NCBI GenBank assembly: GCA_007753675.1
Contig: CP036432.1
Coordinates: 2,330,394 to 2,394,393, forward strand
DNA: 64,000 nt
DNA from: Stieleria magnilauensis
Lineage (GTDB): Bacteria > Planctomycetota > Planctomycetia > Pirellulales > Pirellulaceae
Reading direction: 5' to 3'
Under the pieces are notes generated by a model. That model had not been told where the DNA came from. It did no database searches and saw only the letters and a program-made list of their open reading frames with translations. The position numbers and the translations under genes were made by a program. This document shows, piece by piece, positions 37,393 through 45,300 of the stretch. The first letter of the stretch is position 1. Each line of letters starts with the position of its first letter.

Positions 37393-37644
37393 ACGACCAC
37401 ACAACGCGCCCGGACGCTGGCGCGAACCGGCTGATATCAAATGCACATCAGCCGTCTGGCGCGAGCCTACGGGCCTACAACCACACAACGCGCCCGGACG
37501 CTGGCGCGAACCGGCTGATATCAATTGCACATCAGCCGTCTGGCGCGAGCCTACGGGCCTACAACCACACAACGCGCCCGGACGCTGGCGCGAACCGGCT
37601 GATGGCAAAGGATCATCAGCCGTCTGGCGCGAGCCTACGGGCCT
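37393..37644. repeat. Three tandem 84-bp repeats at the 5' end of the hydrolase gene
   Basis: CACACAACGCGCCCGGACGC recurs at 37398, 37482 and 37566, an exact 84-base period (28 codons). Each unit contains the inverted pair CGGCTGAT/ATCAGCCG around a short variable centre. The unit length is a multiple of three, so the hydrolase frame stays open through all copies. The third copy contains an ATG (37602) where the other two read ATA. Confidence 0.9.
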
Positions 37645-39671
37645 TCGCCTGCACCTTCGCGTTCGCGCTTTCGGCTGCGTGGGCCGCCAACGGCATCGCC
37701 CAATCGACGACTCCACAGCCTGTTTTCAAACCCTTGCCGCCGCCGGGCATCCAGATCGATCCACCACGGCGCACGGCGCTCGAACAACGCGTCGAATCGA
37801 TCCGTCAGCAACTCAGCCGAACGGTCGCCGAATCGACCGATGCGTCTCAATGGCAAAGCGACGTCGACGTGTTGATCCGAGCGGTGCAGCTGGCACTGGA
37901 GCAAAACTTGTTTTTCAAGAACAGCGAAGTCGATGCGGCGGAACGGTTGCTCGACGAAGCCGCGCGGCGGATCACCGCAGCGGCCGCGGGGACACGTGGC
38001 TTGGAACTGCTGGGATTTAATCCCGACGCCAACGACCATCCCCAGCCCTTGGTCGCCGGCTTTGTTTCCCGCATCGATGATTCGGTTCAGCCCTATGGCC
38101 TTGTTGTTCCGGCGGGGTTCACGATCGCCCAGGCCGAAACGCCGATGCGGATGGATGTCTGGCTGCACGGCCGCGGCGACACCAAAACGGAGATTCCGTT
38201 TCTGACCGAGCGGATGACCAAAGCCGGGCAATACACGCCCGAGGCCACGTTTGTTCTGCATCCGTTCGGCCGCCACTGCAACGCGTTCAAGTTTGCCGGC
38301 GAGACCGATGTTTATGAAGCGATCGATGACATCCAATCACGCGTTGCCATCGATCCGAATCGCGTTTCGATCCGCGGGTTTTCGATGGGCGGGGCGGGTT
38401 GCTGGCACTTGGCCGTCCACGATCCCTTTCGCTGGTTGGCGGCCAATCCCGGCGCCGGATTCGTCGACACACTCCGCTACCAGGGCTGGACACAATCGAC
38501 GCCGTTCCCTCTCACCGCGACCACAGAAAAACTGCTGCGTTGGTATGACGTCTTGCCGTGGACCCAGAACTTGAAGGGCACTCGGACGATCGCCTACAGC
38601 GGTGAAGTCGACAAACAGAAGATGGCGGCCGACCGGGTCGCGGCCCGCGCCGAGGAACTGGGATTTCAGTTCCCCTACGTGATCGGGGCGGGGATGGGGC
38701 ACAAGATCGACGATCCCTCGAAACAGCAGATCGACGCCCAGATCGCCAAGTGGGCCGCCGAAGCCGACCAGGGTCCGGAGACGGAAATTGATTTCGTCAC
38801 CTACACGCTCCGCTACAGCCAAGCGGGCTGGCTACGCGTCGCCGGGATGCAGGAACACTGGACGGCCGCGGCGGTCAGCGCCCGGCTGGACCGCGAGAAT
38901 GAGAGCCTTCGCATCGAGACCGATGGGGTGACCCATTTGGAGATCGATTTTTCCGACACCGGTTGGCCGGGCCGTCGCGGCGCGGTGGACATGGAAATCG
39001 ACGGCCAACGATACTCGGTGGACGACACCGGCAACCTGCGTGGATTCCAGTGCACATTAGCGAAAGACGCATCGGGCGAGTGGACATCGACGCGTGATGA
39101 TGAGATGACGCTACGTAAACGCCCCGGATTGCAGGGGCCGATTGACGATGCGTTTTGCGACCGGTTTGTGATCGTCATGCCCAGTCGCCCGGCACGCCAT
39201 GGCCAAGTGCAACGCTGGATCGATCGCGAGGCGGAGTATTTCAAGCAGCGTTGGTCGCGACTGATGCGCGGCGACGTGCGAGTCGTGCTGGACCGCGACC
39301 TGACCGACGACCACCTCGAAACCTGCCACCTGATCTGCTTCGGCGACTTCAGCAGCAATCGGTTTCTGTTCAACATCGCCGACCGGCTTCCGATCCAGTG
39401 GACGCGTGAGACGCTGCATGTGGGCGACCAGAGTTTTGATCCGGTGCATCATGCCCCCGTGTTTTGCTATCCCAATCCGCTTAACCCGCGGCGCTACATC
39501 GTCGTCAACAGCGGCATGACGTTTCGCGAGTTTTCCAACGTCAGCAATTCCCGTCAAATCGCGATGCTGCCCGACTGGGCCGTCTTGGACGTGGAGTCCG
39601 ATGACGATTCGATCTACGCCGGCGAGATCATGGGCCAAGGGTTCTTCGACGAAACGTGGGGCCTGAAGTAG
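37602..39671 (+). CDS. Secreted alpha/beta hydrolase (prolyl oligopeptidase/esterase type)
   Basis: From the ATG at 37602 the protein has 689 residues and begins with a plausible signal peptide: RAFACTFAFALSAAWAANGIA, with cleavage near AWA or GIA. The hydrolase core has the oxyanion/strand region RMDVWLHGRGDTKTE, and the nucleophile elbow GFSMGGAGCWHL with its Ser near residue 260. A candidate acid/His region follows (YVIGAGMGHKIDDPSKQ, with His in GMGHKI). The C-terminal 250 residues have no recognised domain. Starting at 37602 means the last 84-bp repeat supplies the N-terminus. The alternative ATG at 37371, one base after hisA, would add 77 residues of repeat translation and bury the signal peptide. 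Substrate unknown; extracytoplasmic location is inferred. Confidence 0.8.
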   Translation: MAKDHQPSGASLRAFACTFAFALSAAWAANGIAQSTTPQPVFKPLPPPGIQIDPPRRTALEQRVESIRQQLSRTVAESTDASQWQSDVDVLIRAVQLALEQNLFFKNSEVDAAERLLDEAARRITAAAAGTRGLELLGFNPDANDHPQPLVAGFVSRIDDSVQPYGLVVPAGFTIAQAETPMRMDVWLHGRGDTKTEIPFLTERMTKAGQYTPEATFVLHPFGRHCNAFKFAGETDVYEAIDDIQSRVAIDPNRVSIRGFSMGGAGCWHLAVHDPFRWLAANPGAGFVDTLRYQGWTQSTPFPLTATTEKLLRWYDVLPWTQNLKGTRTIAYSGEVDKQKMAADRVAARAEELGFQFPYVIGAGMGHKIDDPSKQQIDAQIAKWAAEADQGPETEIDFVTYTLRYSQAGWLRVAGMQEHWTAAAVSARLDRENESLRIETDGVTHLEIDFSDTGWPGRRGAVDMEIDGQRYSVDDTGNLRGFQCTLAKDASGEWTSTRDDEMTLRKRPGLQGPIDDAFCDRFVIVMPSRPARHGQVQRWIDREAEYFKQRWSRLMRGDVRVVLDRDLTDDHLETCHLICFGDFSSNRFLFNIADRLPIQWTRETLHVGDQSFDPVHHAPVFCYPNPLNPRRYIVVNSGMTFREFSNVSNSRQIAMLPDWAVLDVESDDDSIYAGEIMGQGFFDETWGLK

Positions 39672-39739
39672 GTCACGCTGTGCGTGACGATGTAGGTCAC
39701 GCTGTGCGTGACGATGTAGGTCACGCTGTGCGTGACGAT
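39668..39739. repeat. Three tandem 24-bp repeats at the hydrolase stop codon
   Basis: The unit contains the palindrome GTCACG-CTGTG-CGTGAC and recurs at 39668, 39692 and 39716 with no differences. The first unit supplies the hydrolase stop codon (TAG at 39669-39671). Each unit can fold as a 6-bp hairpin, so the array may act as a transcript 3' end. Confidence 0.9.
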
Positions 39740-39792
39740 GGACACGATCGGCATGCACAGTATGCCCTACGCACCGATCGTGACGGCATGCC

Positions 39793-40506
39793 CTACGGGT
39801 TGGATTTCGTCTCCGCGTCCTCGGCGGCTTCGAACTCGCCGTCGTCTTCATACTCCTCTTCGTCGCCGTCGTATTCTTCTTCCGCTTCGGCGGCTTGTTG
39901 GAGGGCGATGCGCTCTTTGTCGCGCTCGAGAAAATCACCGGTGACCTGCTCTTCGGTCAACTGGGCTTCGGCGAACTTCATCAGTTGGCCCATCGGTTCG
40001 CGTTCGTATTTAAAATCGTCCATCACGAACTTCTTTTTCTTTCCGTCGACTTCGTAATGGATTTTCGCGATCCCTTTGGCATCCCACTTTCGTTTATCGA
40101 TCTTGGTGATCGCGTCGATGGGCACCTCCTGGCCCTTGCTGTTACGAATCACGGTTTCATCGCCTTCGACCCAGGTTCCTTGGCCGGACATGAACATCAT
40201 CAGCGCGGGGATTCCGAACAGCATGCAGAGGATCAGCTGCATGAATTGAGTGCTGATGTCGTGACGAATGTCACTGGCGGTTTTGGACGGTGTGATCGTG
40301 GGCCAACCATTTTCAGCGGCGAGTTCTTTCCAGGCTTCGCGACGGCCCTCTTCCGGCAGCCCCTCGTAGGCTTCGGCGATCGTCAGATTCCTTGGATACT
40401 TGATCAATCCGTCGTACAAGCACCATCCGGCAAACGCGGTACAACCGAGAAAGACGTACAGGAATTTGCGGAAGAAGGGCTGGTGAACTTGCGCACGAAT
40501 CATCAA
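39793..40506 (-). CDS. Two-helix membrane protein with acidic tail
   Basis: A 237-residue protein with two hydrophobic segments (KFLYVFLGCTAFAGWCLYDG, about 14-33, and FMQLILCMLFGIPALMMFMS, about 88-107), then a beta-rich soluble part (VPIDAITKIDKRKWDAKGIA, a PH-like pattern) and a strongly acidic tail (EEEYDGDEEEYEDDGEFEAA). I do not recognise a named family. The arrangement resembles conserved planctomycete membrane proteins with a small intracellular sensing or structural domain. It converges on the hydrolase gene. Start ATG/ATG at 40506 or 40503. Confidence 0.75.
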   Translation of the reverse strand: MMIRAQVHQPFFRKFLYVFLGCTAFAGWCLYDGLIKYPRNLTIAEAYEGLPEEGRREAWKELAAENGWPTITPSKTASDIRHDISTQFMQLILCMLFGIPALMMFMSGQGTWVEGDETVIRNSKGQEVPIDAITKIDKRKWDAKGIAKIHYEVDGKKKKFVMDDFKYEREPMGQLMKFAEAQLTEEQVTGDFLERDKERIALQQAAEAEEEYDGDEEEYEDDGEFEAAEDAETKSNP

Positions 40507-40622
40507 TTCAGTACCGGAGAGCGTGAAGCAGGCGAGACAGATCCATTATGATTGAGAATGCTCGATCGAACAGCTCAATCTGACGCGATCGGCGGATCAA
40601 ACCACCACAAAAGAGACTTCGA

Positions 40623-41039
40623 ATGCCGGATACACCGCTTTTCAAACAACTCGATCATATCGCCATCGTGGTGCGAGACACCGATGAGGCGCTGGCGTTT
40701 TATCGCGACACGCTGGGGTTGCCCGTCGTGTTGAGCGAAGTGATCCCCAGCGGCAACGTACGCCTGACGCATCTGGACATGGGCAACGTGCACTTGCAAT
40801 TGGTCCAGCCGCTGACCGAGGACCATCCGTTGCAGACCCATCTGGCCGAACACGGCGAAGGGTTACACCATCTGTGTTTTCAAACGAACGACGTCTCCGA
40901 ATCGCTCGCGTCCTTGCCGGCGCGTGGGATGCGGGCCAAATCCGAAACGCCGCACGACGCCCCGCGTGGCCGCAAGGCCGGATTCATCGACCCGGCCACG
41001 ACCCGCGGCGTGGCGTGGGAAATGACCGGGCCGATGTGA
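40623..41039 (+). CDS. mce: Methylmalonyl-CoA epimerase-like glyoxalase-fold protein
   Basis: A 138-residue vicinal oxygen chelate protein. It has the two beta-alpha-beta-beta-beta modules and the family pattern DHIAIVVRDTDEALAFYRDT with metal ligand His, VRLTHLDMGNVHLQLVQPLT with its Gln, GLHHLCFQTNDV with the second His and IDPATTRGVAWEMTGP with the final Glu. These match methylmalonyl-CoA epimerase, which interconverts the (R) and (S) forms of methylmalonyl-CoA. Mutase genes are not in the window, so the pathway is not confirmed locally; another glyoxalase-fold role remains possible. Confidence 0.85.
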   Translation: MPDTPLFKQLDHIAIVVRDTDEALAFYRDTLGLPVVLSEVIPSGNVRLTHLDMGNVHLQLVQPLTEDHPLQTHLAEHGEGLHHLCFQTNDVSESLASLPARGMRAKSETPHDAPRGRKAGFIDPATTRGVAWEMTGPM

Positions 41040-41052
41040 TCAGCCGATGTGA

Positions 41053-42039
41053 TCAGCAGATCGATCGATAGTAGTCGACGCTTTGCTCCAAACCACTTTT
41101 CATGTCGACATCGGGCTCGAACTGCAGCCGCGTTCGGGCCTGGGTGATATCGGCCAGCGAATCCTTGATATCGCCCAACCGGGGCGGATCATGAATCGGC
41201 TCGATGTCTTGGCCGAGGATGTCGCGGAGCGTCGTCAGCAACTCCAACAGCGTCGTGCGCTGTCCCTGCCCGATATTGAAGGTGCCGCCGTTGATGCCGG
41301 GAATCGTGGCGGCCAACAGATTTGCCTTGGCGACGTCGCGGACGAACACAAAGTCGCGTGACTGCGACCCATCGCCGTAAATCACCGGGCGTTTACCGGA
41401 CAATATCATCGAGACGAAACGTGGGATCACGGCGCTGTATTCGCTCTGGGGATCCTGGCGGGGTCCGAAGACGTTGAAGTAACGCAGGATCACCGTTTCC
41501 AGCTTGGACGTTCGCGAGAACGATTGCATGTAGGCTTCGGCGGCCAGTTTGGAGGCCGCATAGGGCGACAGGGGTGCCGGCGGATCCTCTTCGCGTTTGC
41601 TGACGTAGGGAGAATCTCCGTAGGCGGCGCTGGTGCTGGCCAGCACCATGCGGCGAACCCCGGCGGCCTCCGCCGCGGCCAACAGGTTGATGGTGCTGGT
41701 CGCGCACCAGGCGTGGCACAGTGCCGGCTCGCGCATGCTGCGGGGCACGCTGGCCATCGCGGCGTGATGAAAGATGGCATCGCAGCCGGCGACCGCTTTC
41801 TCCGTCACCGCCGGATCCGCCGCGTCACCGCGAACGACTTCGACGCCGGGGTGATCGGCCACGTGGGACAGATTGGACTCATAACCGGTGCTGAAGTTGT
41901 CCAACACACGGACGGTCGCATTGTGCGAGAGCAGAGCGTCGACCAAGTGCGATCCGATAAATCCCGCCCCTCCGGTGACCAGACAGGTCCTTCCGGCGAG
42001 TGGCAAAGCGGCATCGGGAAGCGTGATGGGAGCGATCAT
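41053..42039 (-). CDS. NAD-dependent sugar-nucleotide epimerase/dehydratase
   Basis: A 328-residue extended SDR. The Rossmann motif is TCLVTGGAGFIGSHLVDALL, the catalytic Ser lies in LASTSAAYGDS, and the YxxxK pair is in SPYAASKLAAEAYM. Sugar-binding segments include YFNVFGPRQDP and IYGDGSQSRDFVFVRDV. The overall pattern is closest to UDP-N-acetylglucosamine 4-epimerase or dTDP-glucose-type enzymes. It sits divergent from the exopolysaccharide kinase gene, with a 583-base spacer, and probably supplies a nucleotide sugar for the same polysaccharide. It overlaps nothing and ends 13 bases from the mce stop. Confidence 0.88.
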   Translation of the reverse strand: MIAPITLPDAALPLAGRTCLVTGGAGFIGSHLVDALLSHNATVRVLDNFSTGYESNLSHVADHPGVEVVRGDAADPAVTEKAVAGCDAIFHHAAMASVPRSMREPALCHAWCATSTINLLAAAEAAGVRRMVLASTSAAYGDSPYVSKREEDPPAPLSPYAASKLAAEAYMQSFSRTSKLETVILRYFNVFGPRQDPQSEYSAVIPRFVSMILSGKRPVIYGDGSQSRDFVFVRDVAKANLLAATIPGINGGTFNIGQGQRTTLLELLTTLRDILGQDIEPIHDPPRLGDIKDSLADITQARTRLQFEPDVDMKSGLEQSVDYYRSIC

Positions 42040-42622
42040 GAAGAAAACTTTTTATGAGGCAGGTGTATCAGAATTGCGGCGCTCGTTGGCCGGTCGCCAG
42101 GATTGATTCCCGGGGCGACCGACGCAACCAAGTGTTGCGCGAAAATGACGCCGCGCAGGCGGAATTCAAGGAACCATCAGTATTTCATCAAGTCAGACTC
42201 AAGTGTTTACCACGATCGGGCAAGTGTCCGGAAACCGCCAACATTTTGCCGGTGAAGTCGATTCTGCCGACGGGGAAGGGTTTTTGAGCGGCCCGATTTG
42301 CGAAAGCGCTATGGACGTCAACAGATGAGGGTTAAACTACATCGGCACGGTTTCCCGGTAGGTGTTGAGTGGTGACTCCATCGACCGGCCTTCGGGAAAA
42401 CGCGTTTTCGAAAGGATTTTCGGAAGGAAAGGGCCCGGCGGTGTTGTACCCGGCGGGCCGACAGCACGCTCCCAGACGCTGTCGGTTTTCCCCCATCAGG
42501 ACCGATTCGATCAACGGATCCTTGTTTATAAGCTTCACCGCGACCAGACTGCTCGCGCCCGGCCGGCACGCTTCGGTGTCGGTACTCCCCCACGCTCTGC
42601 CGAAACAGATTCACGCCCCACG
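42040..42622. other. Divergent spacer ahead of the Wzz/BY-kinase gene
   Basis: No supported gene. The kinase frame is open from 42362, but the translated stretch before 42623 lacks domain character. A GC-rich imperfect hairpin lies near 42429-42460. A possible -10 element TATAAG (42527-42532) precedes the kinase start by about 90 bases, without a clear -35. Control elements of both the epimerase and the polysaccharide genes should lie here. Confidence 0.35.
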
Positions 42623-45238
42623 ATGATTGCAGAACAAACTTCGACTCCACCCTCCAACCGCCGCAGCCGCCAGATCGCGTCGACCGGGGCGACGCAGCCC
42701 CTGGATGTCCTCGGAGCGCTGTGGCGCTACCGCTGGGCCGTGATTTTGCCGGCCATCGTGTTCGGCGTGATCGGATTCCTGGTCTACTCGCGAACCGAAG
42801 AGACGTTTCGCAGCAGCACCCGGCTGATGGTCGAATCGAATCGGCCGCCGATTTTTGACGCCTTGACCGGCGAAGTCGTCGGCGGCGTCCCGGATATCGA
42901 AGTGTTGCAGGCCCAGTTGTTCAGCGACACCGTCGCCACAATGGCCTTCAACGATCCCGACATGGTGCCGCACCGCGAATTCTACGGCAACAGCATCGAT
43001 CGCTTCATCGTCGAGGTTCAGGAACAACTGGAACTCGAACCCGAAGTCACGGACGTCAAAACGGCGCAATCGCTGATCACGTTGCTGCACTTCGACAGCA
43101 ACAACACCGAACACTGCGAAGCGGCGATCAAGGCCTACAGCAAAGCGTTGCAAGAGTACTACAACCAGCGACACAAAACCGCCCAGGCGGATCTGGAGCG
43201 GTTGATCACCATGGCGATGACGACGCTCGGTCCCAAGTTGGCCCAATTGGAAGATCGCTACGCCGAGTTCCGTCGCGACGCCCCGCTGACCTGGGATGCC
43301 GACGGACGGGCACAAAACCCGCACCGCGAGCAACAGCAACTGCTGACGAAACGACGCTCGGCCCAATTCGAAGAACTCCGTCGCGAAGAAGAAGTGCTCA
43401 AACGGATGGAAACCGTCGCCGCACAAACCGAAGACCCGCGGATCGCGCTGAGTGTGATGAGCCAGTTGTTGGGGGTAAAAGTCAGCAGCATTGCCGACGC
43501 CCGCGAACCCGATCCGATCATCGGCGACAGCTTGCTGGCCGAAATCGACCTGGAAAAGAAACTGCTGCCGCTGATCGTCGCCAAAAACCAGAACGTCTCT
43601 CAATTCGGTCCCTCCCACCCAACCGTCAAGGCACTCGATCAAGAACTCGAAACCACGCGTGAAGAGCTGCTCCGCCTGGTTCGTGAGCAAGCCGACCGCA
43701 TCACCAAACTGCGACGCGAATGGTTCGAAGACCTGGGTGACCCGATCGAACGGGCCAAAGAAACCGTCCAAGCGGTCGTCTACTCGCACCAAGCCAAGGT
43801 CGAGATGCTCAAAGGGTTCATCAAGGAATTGGATGAGCAGATCGCAACAGAAAAAGTGCTCGCGGCGAAAATCTCCAGCGAGGAACTGCGTAACGAATCG
43901 ATGGTTCGCGAGATGGAGCAGTATCGCCAATTGATGCAACAGCTCAAAGAGAACCTGGGCAAAACGCAACTGTCCGACAACGACAGCGTGACGCAGGTGG
44001 TCGAGTTGATGAAACCCACCCCGGCGTATCTGGTCGGCCCCAGCATTTTGAAACTGGGCGGACTCGGCACGCTGGTCGGCCTGTTGCTCGGCGGCGGGCT
44101 CGCGCTGCTGTTGGAAAAGAACGCCAACACGTTCCGCGACCCCGAAGAGATCTGTTCGATGCTGGGCGTGGCGATCTTGACGCACATTCCGTTCTTCCGC
44201 GGCAAACGGCGAAAGACCAAGAAAGGAGAACTCGATCCTTACAAGACACTGTCGACCGACTTGACGGTGGTCCATCAACCGTCGTCGTCGGCTGCCGAGG
44301 CGATCCGGTCGCTGCGAACCACCGTGTTCTTTGACACCAACAACATCAAGGGCGGCAAGGTCATCCAGATCACCAGCCCGCTGCCGGGCGATGGCAAGAG
44401 CACGATCGCGTGCAACCTGGCCTGCTCGATCGCCCAAAGCGGCAAACGGGTCCTGGCAATCGATTGTGACCTGCGTCGCCCCCAGCTGACCGACAACTTC
44501 GACTGCGATGAAAAACTGGGACTGACCAACGTCCTCAACGGCGAATGCGAGCCGCTCGAAGCCGCCCATGCCACGCCGCTGCCCAAGCTGTCGATCATGC
44601 CCTGTGGTCCGATCCCGACCAACCCGGCCGAGGCGCTTTCGTTGCCGGTGATGAACGAGTTGCTCGAGTATCTCCGGGAACAATACGATTACATCATCCT
44701 GGACACGCCCCCGCTGTTGGTCGTCACCGACCCGAGCATCACCGCAAGCATGTCCGACGCGTTGATCTTGACCCTGCGGATCCGCCGCAAGAGCAAGCCG
44801 AATGCCCGCGAAGCACTCAATATCCTCAACGGCGTCGGCGCCAATGTCTTGGGCGTGGTGATCAACAATTCCGACGAAACCAGTGCGAGCGACGGTTACC
44901 GCGGATACGGTTACTACAAGTACGGACGCTACGGCGGCTACTATCGACGCAACGGCCAAACCTCCAGCACCAGCGTCGCGGTCACGTCTCAAAACACCAT
45001 TCGTCTTTCCCGCCCCGCGGGGGCGGCGATGTCTGGCAGCAGCCCGTCCGGCAAGGGACCCCAAGCGGCGAAAAACGGAAACTCGGTCTCCCGGGCCGCC
45101 GCATCCGGCCCACCACGCCCGTTTTCCGCCGGCACCTTGCTGGCCGACCCGCCGGGCTCGCGCGACGAACCGGACTCACATAGCGGCGCGGATGCTTCGT
45201 CTGGCGGATCGTCGAACAAGCCGAATTTCGATGGCTGA
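42623..45238 (+). CDS. Wzz/BY-kinase fusion for exopolysaccharide synthesis
   Basis: An 871-residue polysaccharide co-polymerase joined to a bacterial tyrosine kinase. The N-terminal Wzz domain has a first membrane segment (WAVILPAIVFGVIGFLVYS, about 40-58), then a long coiled-coil periplasmic part, and a second membrane segment (LGGLGTLVGLLLGGGLALLL, about 475-495). The cytoplasmic kinase has Walker A ITSPLPGDGKSTIACNLACS (Lys about 592), Walker A' LAIDCDLRRPQL and Walker B DYIILDTPPLLVV. A tyrosine cluster YRGYGYYKYGRYGGYY (about 759-775) is the expected autophosphorylation tail. About 100 further disordered residues (SSGKGPQAAKNGN and more) extend beyond it, which is unusual. It regulates chain length and export of exopolysaccharide. 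Confidence 0.92.
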   Translation: MIAEQTSTPPSNRRSRQIASTGATQPLDVLGALWRYRWAVILPAIVFGVIGFLVYSRTEETFRSSTRLMVESNRPPIFDALTGEVVGGVPDIEVLQAQLFSDTVATMAFNDPDMVPHREFYGNSIDRFIVEVQEQLELEPEVTDVKTAQSLITLLHFDSNNTEHCEAAIKAYSKALQEYYNQRHKTAQADLERLITMAMTTLGPKLAQLEDRYAEFRRDAPLTWDADGRAQNPHREQQQLLTKRRSAQFEELRREEEVLKRMETVAAQTEDPRIALSVMSQLLGVKVSSIADAREPDPIIGDSLLAEIDLEKKLLPLIVAKNQNVSQFGPSHPTVKALDQELETTREELLRLVREQADRITKLRREWFEDLGDPIERAKETVQAVVYSHQAKVEMLKGFIKELDEQIATEKVLAAKISSEELRNESMVREMEQYRQLMQQLKENLGKTQLSDNDSVTQVVELMKPTPAYLVGPSILKLGGLGTLVGLLLGGGLALLLEKNANTFRDPEEICSMLGVAILTHIPFFRGKRRKTKKGELDPYKTLSTDLTVVHQPSSSAAEAIRSLRTTVFFDTNNIKGGKVIQITSPLPGDGKSTIACNLACSIAQSGKRVLAIDCDLRRPQLTDNFDCDEKLGLTNVLNGECEPLEAAHATPLPKLSIMPCGPIPTNPAEALSLPVMNELLEYLREQYDYIILDTPPLLVVTDPSITASMSDALILTLRIRRKSKPNAREALNILNGVGANVLGVVINNSDETSASDGYRGYGYYKYGRYGGYYRRNGQTSSTSVAVTSQNTIRLSRPAGAAMSGSSPSGKGPQAAKNGNSVSRAAASGPPRPFSAGTLLADPPGSRDEPDSHSGADASSGGSSNKPNFDG

Positions 45239-45300
45239 CACCCGTCGCCCCATCGCCACACCACACCGACCTGAACACTCTCCAGTAGACTGATTTGCCA

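Noticed and set aside
42611-45064. Long minus-strand open frame opposite the Wzz/BY-kinase gene
   Set aside because: It lies antisense to a gene with full Walker and tyrosine-cluster motifs; GC-rich codon bias keeps the opposite frame open.
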